DNA of 64,000 nt from Rhodanobacter sp. Soil772 (GCF_001428385.1 NZ_LMSK01000004.1:132275-196274), one strand, 5' to 3'; numbered from the stretch's first letter, positions 1 to 8,506 are shown. Notes: a model not told the origin generated them from the letters alone. Numbers and translations: made by a program.

Positions 1-1715
1 GAGCCGTTGAAACGCGCAGCCATCTGCGCCAGGTAGCGCGTGCCCAGCGCGATGTTGATGACCGGGTCGTACAGCGTGTCGCCGCCGCCCCAGTCGAGGC
101 CGTTGCGCTTCGCCACCAGTGCGGCGGTGGCCGGCAGCAGCTGCATCAGGCCGCGCGCGTCGGCGCCGGATTGCGCATCGCTCATCCAGGCGCTTTCCGC
201 GCGCAGGATGCCGTAGGCCCAGGCCGGCTCGATCCCGGCCTGCCCGGCCTGCGGCACCAGGCCGTCCTGGCTGGCCAGCGGGAAGCGCAGGTCGTACAGC
301 CGCAGTGCGTCGCCGCTGCTCATGGTGAACACGGCGCGGTCGTACCAGCCGCGGCGGTTGGCCATGTCGGCGGCCATTCGTTGAGTGGCCGGGTCGGCAT
401 CCTGCAGCGCGCGTGTCCACTCGCGCCGGGCCAGCTTCGGCAGGTCCACGGCGTACAGCTCGAACGCGCGCAGCAGGCCGGGGTTGGCCAACAGGGACTG
501 TTCGCGCTGCGGGTCGTCGGCCAGGGTCAACGGGCAGATCGCGTACGGCTGGTCGAGCCGGTCGGCGGACAGGAAGCCGAAGAACGTGGGTTTGTCGGCC
601 TGGGCCTCGAACAGCTGGCGGGCCTCGTCGTCATGGCCCAGCGCGGTCAGCGCGCGGGCGCGGAAGTACTGCCATTCGCCGTCCTGCTGCTGGCCGGCGG
701 GCATCGCGTCGAGGCCGGCCAGCACCGCGCTCCAGTCCTGCTGCGCCAGCGCCACGCGCACCCGCCATTCGCGGGTGCCGTCAGTCTGCGCGGCGGCGGG
801 CAGGGCGATCAGCCGGGCCAGTGCGCCGTCGTCGAAATCGGTAGCGTGGTACAGCGCCAGGGTCTGCAGGATCCGGTTGCGTTGCGCTTCGCTGAAATGG
901 AAGCGTGATTGCAGCTTCTGCCAGGCCGTATCGGCGCTGCTGGTCTGGCGCCGGGCCAGCCGGGTCAGCGCCAGCGTGGCGGCCTGCCGCTGGCGTGTGC
1001 CGTCGGGCCAGTCGGACGCGGCCGCCAGTGCGGCGGCCGGGTCGCGCAGCGCCAGTGCCAGTTGCTGCGCAGTGGCGCGCTCGGCTGCCGGCAACCAGCC
1101 GGTGAGGTTGGCGATGGTGCTGGCCTGGCCGGCGTCGGCGGCGCGGTCGATCCGCGTCCACAAGCGCGCGGCGGTCAGCAGGCCCTGGTCGTGCGCGGCG
1201 GCCAGCACCGGGTCGCAGGCGTCGGGCAGGTTCGGCTTGGCCCACAAGCCGGCCAGATTCGACTCGAAATCCAGGGTGGCGCCGCCGGCCAGGCGCGCCT
1301 GCAAGGCGTCGCAGGCCAGCGTGTCGCCGAGGCCGGGCTGGTACAGCGCGAGGAAGGTGCCCCAATCCTGTCGGCGCGCCAGTTCCAACAGGAACGCGCG
1401 GCGCAGGTCGGCGGCAGGAATCCAGTCCGGGTATTGCGCGAGGTATGCCTCCACGCTGGCGCGATCGGTCTGCTGGATGTCGTGTTGCAGCGCCGCGGCC
1501 TGCAGATACGGATACAGCGGGTAGCCGCGCAGGCCGCTGGCCAGCGATTGCCAGCCGTCGCCGCCTTGCTGGGCGGCGGCATAGGCCTGTTTGAAGGCGG
1601 CGCGCTGGGCGGCGTCGGGTTCGGCGGCGTGCGCCATCGCACTGGTCAGCAGCCAGCCGGCGGCCAGTAGCAGCCAGGCCAGCGGAACACGCCGCGATGA
1701 AGCGGAAACAGACAT
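1..1715 (-). CDS. slt: Soluble lytic murein transglycosylase (3' end outside window)
   Basis: Periplasmic enzyme that cleaves the MurNAc-GlcNAc bond of peptidoglycan to give 1,6-anhydro-muropeptides. About 571 codons are visible; the gene continues past base 1. The start at 1715 gives a signal peptide (basic MSVSASSRR, then a hydrophobic stretch ending near AMAHA). A long alpha-helical superhelix-type region follows, then the SLT catalytic domain near the window edge: the catalytic Glu lies in RAESAW and the GLMQLLP motif follows. This matches the Slt70 architecture (U domain, linker, C-terminal catalytic domain). It is divergent from the GH17 gene at 1840, with about 125 bp between them. The family call is firm; the exact C-terminus cannot be seen. 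Confidence 0.9.
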   Translation of the reverse strand, partial: MSVSASSRRVPLAWLLLAAGWLLTSAMAHAAEPDAAQRAAFKQAYAAAQQGGDGWQSLASGLRGYPLYPYLQAAALQHDIQQTDRASVEAYLAQYPDWIPAADLRRAFLLELARRQDWGTFLALYQPGLGDTLACDALQARLAGGATLDFESNLAGLWAKPNLPDACDPVLAAAHDQGLLTAARLWTRIDRAADAGQASTIANLTGWLPAAERATAQQLALALRDPAAALAAASDWPDGTRQRQAATLALTRLARRQTSSADTAWQKLQSRFHFSEAQRNRILQTLALYHATDFDDGALARLIALPAAAQTDGTREWRVRVALAQQDWSAVLAGLDAMPAGQQQDGEWQYFRARALTALGHDDEARQLFEAQADKPTFFGFLSADRLDQPYAICPLTLADDPQREQSLLANPGLLRAFELYAVDLPKLARREWTRALQDADPATQRMAADMANRRGWYDRAVFTMSSGDALRLYDLRFPLASQDGLVPQAGQAGIEPAWAYGILRAESAWMSDAQSGADARGLMQLLPATAALVAKRNGLDWGGGDTLYDPVINIALGTRYLAQMAARFNG

Positions 1716-1839
1716 GGGAACTCCTGCAATGGATCACTGGCAGTGTAGTCGATGGTCCGGGCCGGCTTGTCGCGATTCGGTGAGTGTGGACGCGCCTGCT
1801 AAGCTGGCACGCTTCATCTTCAGCCTCTCCGGGATCGGC

Positions 1840-3438
1840 ATGTCGTCAGCAGCTTCGCCCGCTTTTCGTCGAAACGGGTTGGCCTGGATGGTGTTGCTGC
1901 TGGCGGCGCTGGCCGGGGCGACCTGGTGGTGGGCGATCGGCCGGCCGGTGGCGCTGCCGGATGCGCCGTCGGCACGGATCGCCTGCGTCTCGTACGCGCC
2001 GTTCCGCCAGGCCGGCGAGACGCCGCTGGATGCGAACGCCTACATCAGCCCCGAACGCATCGACGCGGACCTGCGCGCGTTGTCGCAGCGCTTCGACTGT
2101 GTGCGCACGTACTCGCAGGGGCAAGGTCTCAGCGCGGTGCCCGGGATCGCCGAGCGCTACGGCATGAAGGTGCTGCTGGGCATCTGGCTGGGCGGCGACG
2201 CGAAGGCGAACGCGCAGCAGGTCGCGCTGGGCATCGCCACCGCGAACAAATACCCGCAGGTGCTGCGCGGGGTGATCGTGGGCAACGAGGTGCTGCTGCG
2301 TGGCGAGCTGTCGTCGGCGCAACTGGCCGGCTACCTGGGCCAGGTGCGCGCGGCGGTCCACGTACCGGTGACGTATGCCGACGTGTGGGAGTTCTGGCTG
2401 CGTCATCCCGAGCTGGCCGGTTCGGTGGATTACCTGACCATCCATATCTTGCCGTACTGGGAAGACCAGCCGGTGCCGCCCGAACGCGCCGTGCAGCATG
2501 TGGCGGCGGTGTACGCGCAGGTGCAGCAGGCGTTTCCCGGCCGGCGCGTGATGATCGGCGAGACCGGCTGGCCCAGCGCCGGGCGGCCGCGCCAGGCGGC
2601 CAGCGCCAGCGTGGTCAACGAGGCGCGCTACCTGCGCGAATTCCTGCGCTACGCGGCTACCGTGCACATGCCGTACAACGTGATCGAGGCGTTCGACCAG
2701 CCGTGGAAACGCGCGCAGGAAGGCACCGTGGGCGGCTACTGGGGCATCTTCGACGTGCAGGCACGGCCGAAGTTCGCGATGCAGGGGCCGGTGACCGAGG
2801 AACCGCGCTGGTGGGCCGGCTGGCTCGCCGGCGCGGGTGGTGCCGCGCTGTTTGCGTTGGTCGGCGCCTGGCGGCGACGCTGGCATGGCGGGCGCGGCTG
2901 GAGCGCACTCGCGCTGGCCGGTGCGGCCAGCGGCTGCGCGCTGGCCTGGCAGTATCGGCAGATGCTGTACGCCTGCCGCGATGGCTGGGAATGGGCGGTG
3001 TCGTTCGCCGCCTGCGCGCTGGCCTTGTTCACCGCGCTGCGGCTGGCGCGCTGGATCGCCGCGCGGCTGGCCGGCGTGGCCGCGCCGACCGCGCCGCCAC
3101 GCTGGCTGCGGCTGGGCTGGCTGTTCGGGCTGGCGTTCTACGGGCTGCTGCTGGTCGTCGATGGCCGTTACCGGGATTTCCCGCTGGGCCTGTTCCTGCT
3201 GCCGTGCGTCGGCTATGCGCTGCTCGGCTGGCTGGGCGACCGGCGCGCATCGACGATGCCGCTGCTGGAGGAACGTTTTCTCGCGCCCTGGCTGCCGCTG
3301 CTGGCGGCGACCGTGCTGGTGCAGGAGGCCGGGCTCACCGCGGTGGCGTGGCTATGGCTGGGAGTGAACCTGCTGCTGGCCGTGCCGGTGCTGGTCGACT
3401 GGTGGCGCGCGCGTCGCCTGCAGGCGCAGCAGGCGTAG
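1840..3438 (+). CDS. GH17-family beta-glucan hydrolase/transferase-like membrane protein
   Basis: 532 residues. An N-terminal membrane anchor (about residues 13-33) precedes a glycoside hydrolase family 17 (beta-1,3-glucanase-like) domain: the likely acid/base Glu150 lies in GNEVLL and the likely nucleophile Glu241 in IGETGWPS. From about residue 350 the chain becomes hydrophobic, with several predicted membrane segments. Similar domains are known next to NdvB-type cyclic beta-glucan synthases, so remodelling of a periplasmic or surface glucan is plausible; the substrate is inference. The ATG at 1840 is preferred over in-frame upstream starts because it directly precedes the membrane anchor. 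The last 87 bp overlap the convergent gene at 3352-3768. Confidence 0.82.
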   Translation: MSSAASPAFRRNGLAWMVLLLAALAGATWWWAIGRPVALPDAPSARIACVSYAPFRQAGETPLDANAYISPERIDADLRALSQRFDCVRTYSQGQGLSAVPGIAERYGMKVLLGIWLGGDAKANAQQVALGIATANKYPQVLRGVIVGNEVLLRGELSSAQLAGYLGQVRAAVHVPVTYADVWEFWLRHPELAGSVDYLTIHILPYWEDQPVPPERAVQHVAAVYAQVQQAFPGRRVMIGETGWPSAGRPRQAASASVVNEARYLREFLRYAATVHMPYNVIEAFDQPWKRAQEGTVGGYWGIFDVQARPKFAMQGPVTEEPRWWAGWLAGAGGAALFALVGAWRRRWHGGRGWSALALAGAASGCALAWQYRQMLYACRDGWEWAVSFAACALALFTALRLARWIAARLAGVAAPTAPPRWLRLGWLFGLAFYGLLLVVDGRYRDFPLGLFLLPCVGYALLGWLGDRRASTMPLLEERFLAPWLPLLAATVLVQEAGLTAVAWLWLGVNLLLAVPVLVDWWRARRLQAQQA

Positions 3439-3768
3439 GCAGCCGATCAGCACGGCCAGCGCGCCGCTCTCGAAACAGTACAATTGCAGCGCGATGATGC
3501 CGAGCGCGGCGGCCAACCAGGCCAGTCCCATGCGTTTCCAAAACAACGCCAGCGCCGTCGCCAGCAGCGCCGCGATGCCGTAGACGTCGTGCAGGAAGCC
3601 CAGCACCAGCCACTGCCGCCAACGGCACCACCACGGCGCGTGGCCGCCGCCGCACTGTTGCGCCATCGTGGCGGGTTCGATCACGCCGTAGCGCAACCAC
3701 GCCGTGAACAGCGCCACCAGCAGCAACAACAGCCATGGCCATGCCCGCTGCCATGTCGTCGAGGTCAT
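3352..3768 (-). CDS. Small polytopic membrane protein, function unknown
   Basis: 138 residues with about three hydrophobic segments (residues 10-26, 50-75 and 80-105), so probably an inner-membrane protein with a basic, Gln/His-rich tail. Its ATG overlaps the TGA of the upstream EEP-family gene (ATGA), which implies translational coupling and a two-gene operon. The 3' end overlaps the convergent GH17 gene by 87 bp, and the tail (rich in R, Q and H) lies entirely in that overlap; an earlier true end through a sequencing error cannot be excluded. I do not recognise the family. Confidence 0.6.
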   Translation of the reverse strand: MTSTTWQRAWPWLLLLLVALFTAWLRYGVIEPATMAQQCGGGHAPWWCRWRQWLVLGFLHDVYGIAALLATALALFWKRMGLAWLAAALGIIALQLYCFESGALAVLIGCLRLLRLQATRAPPVDQHRHGQQQVHSQP

Positions 3769-4577
3769 CGCCGGTGCCTCGGCGTGGCCTTGCCGCCGAC
3801 GTGCGCCGGCAACCGGATCTCCGCCGCCAGCGGCAGGTGGTCGGAGAACGCCTGCGGCAGCGCCCAGGTCTTCTCCAGCTGGATCGCCGGCGAGGTGAGG
3901 ATGTGGTCCAGCGCGCGCCGCGGCTTCCAGCTGGGGAAAGTCGGCGTCGCCTGTGCCGGTGGCTGCAGGGTGGATTTGGCGAACAGCTGCTGCATTTCGG
4001 CACTGCCTGGTTCGGTGTTGAGGTCGCCCATCAGCACGGCGTGCGGGAAATCCTGCAGCAGTTCCGCGATGAAGCCGAGCTGGCGCGCGCGCGCCGGTGC
4101 GCTCAGCGACAGGTGCGCGATCATCACCGCCAGCGCGTTGTCGCCTTCGCCGAATTGGGCCAGCAGCGCACCGCGGCCGGGGATTCGGCTGGGCAGCGGG
4201 TAGTCCAGCACCGAGTGCGGTTCCAGCCGGCTGATCAGGCCGTTCGCCGAGTGTGCTAGCTTGACCATCGCGCGGTTCGGCTGGTGGCTCCAGAACGGCA
4301 GACCGGCGGTTTCGGCGAGGTAGCGGGTCTGGTTGAGGAAGCCCGAGCGCAGGCTGCCGGCGTCGGCCTCCTGCAGGCCGATCACGTCGAATTGCGACAG
4401 TACCTCGGCGAGCCGGTCGAGGTTGTCCATCTTGCGCCGTCCCGGCAGCACCGCGTTGATGCTGCGGGTGACGTATTCGCGGTAGCGCTGCACGCTGGCG
4501 CCAGCCAGGATGTTGCAGCTCAGCAGGCGCAGGCGACGCTCGGCAGGGGCGGCTTGGGAAGTGGCGGCGCGGGTCAT
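3765..4577 (-). CDS. Endonuclease/exonuclease/phosphatase (EEP) family hydrolase
   Basis: 270 residues covering one EEP (DNase I-like) fold. Motifs in order: LLSCNIL (first strand), IGLQEAD (metal-binding Glu), AHLSL (catalytic His strand), LMGDLNTEPG (metal-binding Asp/Asn), RALDHIL (Asp-His) and the terminal SDHLPL (general-base His). There is no signal peptide. Such proteins may act on DNA, phospholipids or phosphoinositides, and the sequence alone does not decide which. The start is the ATG at 4577. It is coupled to the small membrane-protein gene downstream. Confidence 0.82.
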   Translation of the reverse strand: MTRAATSQAAPAERRLRLLSCNILAGASVQRYREYVTRSINAVLPGRRKMDNLDRLAEVLSQFDVIGLQEADAGSLRSGFLNQTRYLAETAGLPFWSHQPNRAMVKLAHSANGLISRLEPHSVLDYPLPSRIPGRGALLAQFGEGDNALAVMIAHLSLSAPARARQLGFIAELLQDFPHAVLMGDLNTEPGSAEMQQLFAKSTLQPPAQATPTFPSWKPRRALDHILTSPAIQLEKTWALPQAFSDHLPLAAEIRLPAHVGGKATPRHRR

Positions 4578-4621
4578 TGCAACACACTACACGGGAAGGG
4601 GATGCCGGCGCCCACGATCAT

Positions 4622-4662
4622 GGATCATGCTCACGCGCCGGACACGGCGGCCAGCATGATCC
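4622..4662. repeat. Palindromic repeat ending in GCATGATCC (copy 1)
   Basis: GGATCATGCT at 4622-4631 pairs perfectly with AGCATGATCC at 4653-4662, and an inner CGCCG-GACA-CGGCG stem lies between them. It sits between the EEP gene start (4577) and the end of the DsbA-like gene (4714). Hairpins flanked by the same GCATGATC string occur at about 34.25, 44.24 and 47.80 kb, so this looks like a dispersed REP-type repeat. It could also act as a transcription end for the DsbA-like gene, but no T-run follows. Confidence 0.6.
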
Positions 4663-4713
4663 ACCGGACGTGAATGGTGCACCAGCCGCGTTGCCGGGCG
4701 CCGCGTGCGGCGC

Positions 4714-5364
4714 TTACTTGCCGGCCAGCTCGCGCTTGACCAGCCATTGCGTCACCGCGACCATCTCGTCGAACGAGTGCACCGTGGCCACGCGGTACTT
4801 GCCGTTGACCACGATGGTCGGGGTGCCGTCCACCTGCCACTTCTGGATCAACGCGAGATCTTCCTTCAGCTTTGCGGTGGCCTCGGGCGACGTGGCCACG
4901 CGCAGGAACTCGGCGCGGTCGACGCCCTCGCGGGCGTAGAAGTCGGCGAGCTCGTCCATCGAACTGATCGGGTAGTGCTGGGCGAACTTGGCGTCGAACA
5001 GTTTCAGATGGGTGCGCTCGACCACGCCGAGCTGCTTCGCCGCGTAGTACGCGCGCGCATACGGCAGCCACTCGGCGCTGAACGGTGCCGGCACCAGTTT
5101 CAATTCCACGCCCGCCGGCAGCTGCTTGCGCAACGCCTCGGCGGCCGGCGCGAACTGCGCGCAGTGGATGCAGCCGTAGGAGAACACCTCGACCACTTCC
5201 ACCTTGCCCGCGCTGCTGTAGCGCTGGTATGGGGCGGGCAGGGTGACGTACTCGTTGCCCTCGGTGTACGGCGCCGGCGCACCGGGTTGCGCGGTGCAGG
5301 CGCTGGCCAGCAGCAGGCCGGCGAGCAGGGTGAGTACGCGCGGGTGGGCGAATCGCTTGAACAT
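4714..5364 (-). CDS. DsbA-family thiol:disulfide interchange protein
   Basis: 216 residues: N-terminal signal sequence, then a DsbA-type thioredoxin fold. The active site is CIHC (Cys65, Cys68) after FSYG, and the cis-Pro loop is GTPT (Pro182). It presumably introduces disulfides into exported proteins in the periplasm. Cys23 in LASACTAQ is a weak lipobox, so it may be either a lipoprotein or soluble. It lies just downstream of a second DsbA-like gene (5426-6313) with 61 bp between, on the same strand as cytochrome c4, so the three are probably co-transcribed. Which paralogue is the main DsbA cannot be told from sequence. Confidence 0.88.
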   Translation of the reverse strand: MFKRFAHPRVLTLLAGLLLASACTAQPGAPAPYTEGNEYVTLPAPYQRYSSAGKVEVVEVFSYGCIHCAQFAPAAEALRKQLPAGVELKLVPAPFSAEWLPYARAYYAAKQLGVVERTHLKLFDAKFAQHYPISSMDELADFYAREGVDRAEFLRVATSPEATAKLKEDLALIQKWQVDGTPTIVVNGKYRVATVHSFDEMVAVTQWLVKRELAGK

Positions 5365-5425
5365 GGGGTTTCTCTTCGCGTGGTGGCGGTGGAGTCGCCG
5401 TGCGGATCAGATTAACCGAACCGGC

Positions 5426-6313
5426 TTACTTGCCGGCGGCTTCCTTGGCCACCAGCCACTGGGTCAACTCGATCGACTGCGCGTAGCCGCCGGCGGAGCT
5501 TGCCGTGAAACGGTACTTGCCGTTGACGATCATGGTCGGCGTGCTGTCCACCCCGTAGGCCTTCATCAGGTCGTCGGCGCGCTTCATCTTGGTGTTGACG
5601 GTGAACGAGTTGGCGACGCCGACGAACTCCTTCGGATCGACGCCGTACTTGGCGTAGAACTTCGCTGCGTCCTCGATCGTGGGCCATGCCGAATGCTGCT
5701 TCAGCCCGCTGGCTTTCAGGTTGTAGGTGGACAGTTCGCCGCTCTTCCATACCGCGTCGAACATCGCGTCATGGGTCTTCCCGACCAGGTCCAGCGCCTG
5801 CGCCGCGTAGAACGCGCGCTGGTACATCGGCCAGTTCTCGTCCGGGCGGAACGAGGCGGCCAGGTAGTTCATCACCGCGCCCGGCGGCAGGCTCCTGGCG
5901 ATCTGCTCGGCGGTGGAGTGGAAGCCGTTGCAGGCCGGGCAGCCGTAGGAGAACACCTCGGTCACCTCGATCTTGCCGGGGTGGCTGGTCGGCTGCGCCG
6001 GATCGATCAGGAAGTAGTTCTTGCCCTCGACCCACTTGCCGTTGTCGACGAACGGCGCCGCGGCCACGGCCGGAGCAGGCGCGCCGGGAGTGGTCGCGGC
6101 CGGTGCGGCGGCAGCCGTGCTGGCGGCGGCGGGCGCAGCGCTGCCGGCAGCTGCCGGTGCGGCACTGCTGGTCGCGGTGCCGGCCGGCGCGGCTTCGGCA
6201 CTGCTGGTGACGGCTGGCGCGGCCTGCTGGGCGGTGCCGCTGGTGTCGCTGTCATGGCTGCAGGCGGCAAGCGCGAGCAGGGCGGCACACAGGAACGGCA
6301 GACGCTTCAACAT
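5426..6313 (-). CDS. DsbA-family lipoprotein with long Ala/Pro/Thr linker
   Basis: 295 residues. The start at 6313 (MLKRLPFL) places a standard lipobox LALAAC with Cys18, so it is a predicted lipoprotein. Residues 20-87 form a low-complexity Ala/Thr/Pro/Ser tether, and then comes the DsbA domain with CPAC (Cys125, Cys128) and cis-Pro in DSTPTMIV. The tether suggests the catalytic domain reaches away from the membrane. An upstream in-frame start (6340) would put extra residues before the signal peptide and is rejected. It lies between cytochrome c4 and the other DsbA-like gene, all on one strand. Confidence 0.88.
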   Translation of the reverse strand: MLKRLPFLCAALLALAACSHDSDTSGTAQQAAPAVTSSAEAAPAGTATSSAAPAAAGSAAPAAASTAAAAPAATTPGAPAPAVAAAPFVDNGKWVEGKNYFLIDPAQPTSHPGKIEVTEVFSYGCPACNGFHSTAEQIARSLPPGAVMNYLAASFRPDENWPMYQRAFYAAQALDLVGKTHDAMFDAVWKSGELSTYNLKASGLKQHSAWPTIEDAAKFYAKYGVDPKEFVGVANSFTVNTKMKRADDLMKAYGVDSTPTMIVNGKYRFTASSAGGYAQSIELTQWLVAKEAAGK

Positions 6314-6377
6314 GGCAGACCTCGAAAAGACGGAACACAAAACGACAGCGCCGACACTGCGGTCGGCGCGGATTCGA

Positions 6378-7145
6378 TCAGGGCGTGGCGGCCGGCTGGC
6401 CGTCGGCGCTGTGCAGGCCCTCGATGTAGCTGGCCAGGGCGGCGATGTCGTCGGCGCTCAGCTGCTTGGCGATCGCCGGCATGACTTGCGAGTGGGCGTC
6501 GTCGCCCCAGGTGGTGCCGTCGTGCCAGGCCTTCAGCGTGGCTTCGATGTACTGCGCGTGCTGGCTGGTCAGCTGCGGGTACATCGCGCCCGGATTGCCG
6601 CGGCCGTCGATGCTGTGGCAGGCCATGCAAGCCGGAATGCCGCGCGTGGCGTCACCTTGGCGGAACAGCGTCTGGCCGTGCTCCACCAGCGCCTGGTCGG
6701 CCACGCCGGGCAGCGCGGTCTTGCTGGCGAAGTAGGCGCCAAGGTCGTGCATGTCCTGCTCGGACAGCGGCGCGGCCATGCCCATCATGATCGGATTCTG
6801 CCGCTTGGCCGCCTTGAAGCTGGTCAGCTGGCGCACGATGTACTGCTCGCTCTGGCCGGCCAGCTTCGGGTACTGCGCGTCGGCGGAATTGCCGTCCATG
6901 CCGTGGCAGGCGCCGCAGACCGCGGCCTTGGCCTGGCCGGCGGTGGCGTCACCGGGCTTCACCGCGGCGGCAACCGCCGGGGCCGTGACCGCGCTGGCGG
7001 GTGTTGCCGCAGTGCTGGCGGCGGCTGGCGCGGCAGTCTCCGGCTGGGCGTCTTGTGCCATCACGGCGTTGGCGGACAGCGCCAGCACAAGGGCCAGGGC
7101 AGACCCGAGAAGCGTGGGTCGAAAACCAGCGGACCGAAAACTCAT
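6378..7145 (-). CDS. Cytochrome c4 (diheme c-type cytochrome)
   Basis: 255 residues: signal peptide ending near VMAQ, an Ala/Pro/Thr-rich spacer to about residue 62, then two cytochrome c domains with heme sites CGACH (77-81) and CMACH (173-177). Downstream Met ligands are plausible in IMMGMA and QVMPAI. Cytochrome c4 carries electrons in the periplasm from the bc1 complex to terminal oxidases; an aa3 oxidase locus lies at 31-39 kb. The start at 7145 is chosen because it directly precedes the signal sequence. It is divergent from engB (115 bp apart). Confidence 0.9.
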   Translation of the reverse strand: MSFRSAGFRPTLLGSALALVLALSANAVMAQDAQPETAAPAAASTAATPASAVTAPAVAAAVKPGDATAGQAKAAVCGACHGMDGNSADAQYPKLAGQSEQYIVRQLTSFKAAKRQNPIMMGMAAPLSEQDMHDLGAYFASKTALPGVADQALVEHGQTLFRQGDATRGIPACMACHSIDGRGNPGAMYPQLTSQHAQYIEATLKAWHDGTTWGDDAHSQVMPAIAKQLSADDIAALASYIEGLHSADGQPAATP

Positions 7146-7260
7146 ACACTTGACTCCCGAGAGACTTGCGAACACTGCCAGGGATTGCGGCCATGCGGCC
7201 TGCAACAGGCAGAAACCTCAGAATTATCCCGTGCCACCCTACCTTGGTCAAACCATCCCC

Positions 7261-7968
7261 ATGTCGAATCCCCTGCAGGGCGCGCAATTCGTGCTCGCCG
7301 CCCACCGCATCAGCCAGCTTCCTGCCGACCAGGGCGCCGAGGTGGCGTTTGCCGGACGCTCGAATGCCGGCAAGTCCAGCGCGCTGAATGCGCTGACCGG
7401 GCACAAGGGGTTGGCGCGCACGTCCAAGACCCCCGGCCGCACCCAGCAGATGGTCGCGTTCAGCCTGCCGCCGTACAGGGATGTACCAGTGTCGCGGGCG
7501 CAGGATGCGCAGGAGCGACCGCCTGCCGCAACCGCCGGCGAGTCAACGCTGGATCTGCGCCTGATCGACCTGCCCGGCTACGGCTACGCGAAGGTGCCGC
7601 TGGAAATGCGCGAGCACTGGAAGCTGGAGATCGACGCCTACCTGCACCAGCGCCGCAGCCTGCGCGGGCTGGTGCTGATCGTGGACATCCGCCATCCGCT
7701 GAAGGAATTCGACCGGATGATGCTGGAGTTCTGTTTCGCCACCCAGCTGCCCTGCCACCTGCTGCTGACCAAGGCCGACAAGCTCTCGCGCGGCCAGGCC
7801 ACCCAGGCGTTGGCCGCGCTGCGCAAGCAGTTCGCCGCCGAAGGCCTGCACGCCACCGCGCAGATCTTCTCGTCGTCCGCCGGCACCGGCGTGGACGAGG
7901 CACGCCAGGCGGTGGTGACCTTGTTGCAGCAGCCGCGCGAGGGCGCGCATCAGGCTCGCGAGCGCTGA
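7261..7968 (+). CDS. engB: Ribosome biogenesis GTP-binding protein EngB (YihA)
   Basis: 235 residues. GTPase motifs: G1 GRSNAGKS (32-39), G2 region KTPGRTQ, G3 DLPGYGYAK (103-111) and G4 TKAD. EngB assists late assembly of the 50S subunit and is usually essential. Homologues run directly from the switch-I strand into the G3 strand; here about 25 extra residues (roughly 72-96) sit between them, and their DNA contains two palindromes (7473-7486 and 7491-7519). The frame stays open, so the insertion appears tolerated. The ATG at 7261 is the only good start before the conserved region. Confidence 0.92.
   Translation: MSNPLQGAQFVLAAHRISQLPADQGAEVAFAGRSNAGKSSALNALTGHKGLARTSKTPGRTQQMVAFSLPPYRDVPVSRAQDAQERPPAATAGESTLDLRLIDLPGYGYAKVPLEMREHWKLEIDAYLHQRRSLRGLVLIVDIRHPLKEFDRMMLEFCFATQLPCHLLLTKADKLSRGQATQALAALRKQFAAEGLHATAQIFSSSAGTGVDEARQAVVTLLQQPREGAHQARER
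7473..7519. repeat. Palindromic insertion inside engB
   Basis: Two adjacent hairpins: GTACA-GGGA-TGTAC (7473-7486), and GTCGC...GCGAC (7491-7519), the latter enclosing GCGCA-GGA-TGCGC. They encode most of the extra residues between the switch region and the G3 motif of EngB. The core 'CA-GGGA-TG' in a palindrome is shared with the insertion in dnaG (45402-45454), suggesting one family of REP-like repeats. Confidence 0.7.
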
Positions 7969-8014
7969 AATTTGTGCGGGCGCGACACGGACTGTCCCGT
8001 CGGAGACAGGGCGA

Positions 8015-8506
8015 TCAACCGCGCACGGATTCCATGAACACCGCACACAGCGCTTCCATCCCGGCGCGGTCGTCTTCGTCGAAGCGGTCGGTGACCGGGC
8101 TGTCCACGTCCCACACGCCGAGCAGGCTGCCGTCGGGCTTGATCAGCGGCACCACGATTTCCGATTGCGAGGCGGCGTCGCAGGCGATGTGCCCGGCGAA
8201 CGCGTTGACGTCGCGCACGAGCTGGGTTTCGCGCGTCTGCGCGGCGGTGCCGCAGACGCCGCGGCCGAGCGCGATGCGGATGCACGCCGGCTTGCCCTGG
8301 AACGGGCCGACCACCAGCTCGGTGCCGTCGTACAGGTAGAAGCCGGCCCAGTTGAGCTGGGGCAGGCTGTGGTAGACCAGCGCGCCGAAGTTCGCCGCGT
8401 TTGCGATCAGGTCGCGCTCGCCGGCGAGGATGCCGCGCGCCTGCTGCACCAGGTCCTCGTAGTGCTCGCGCTTGCTGGCGTAGGTATGGGCTTTCAGTTC
8501 GAACAT
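8015..8506 (-). CDS. msrC: Free methionine-(R)-sulfoxide reductase (GAF domain)
   Basis: 163 residues forming a single GAF domain. Three cysteines, Cys75 (ACIRI), Cys85 (GVCGT) and Cys109 (HIACD), have the same 10- and 24-residue spacing as the catalytic cysteines of E. coli fRMsr (YebR/MsrC). The motif SQSEIVVP is also typical. The enzyme reduces free L-methionine-(R)-S-oxide in the cytoplasm using thioredoxin. It is convergent with engB; a CTGTC...GACAG hairpin without a T-run lies in the 46-bp gap. Confidence 0.9.
   Translation of the reverse strand: MFELKAHTYASKREHYEDLVQQARGILAGERDLIANAANFGALVYHSLPQLNWAGFYLYDGTELVVGPFQGKPACIRIALGRGVCGTAAQTRETQLVRDVNAFAGHIACDAASQSEIVVPLIKPDGSLLGVWDVDSPVTDRFDEDDRAGMEALCAVFMESVRG

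Noticed and set aside
7978..8010. Terminator between engB and msrC
   Set aside because: A CTGTC...GACAG hairpin exists but lacks a T-run on either strand, so it is not listed as a terminator.
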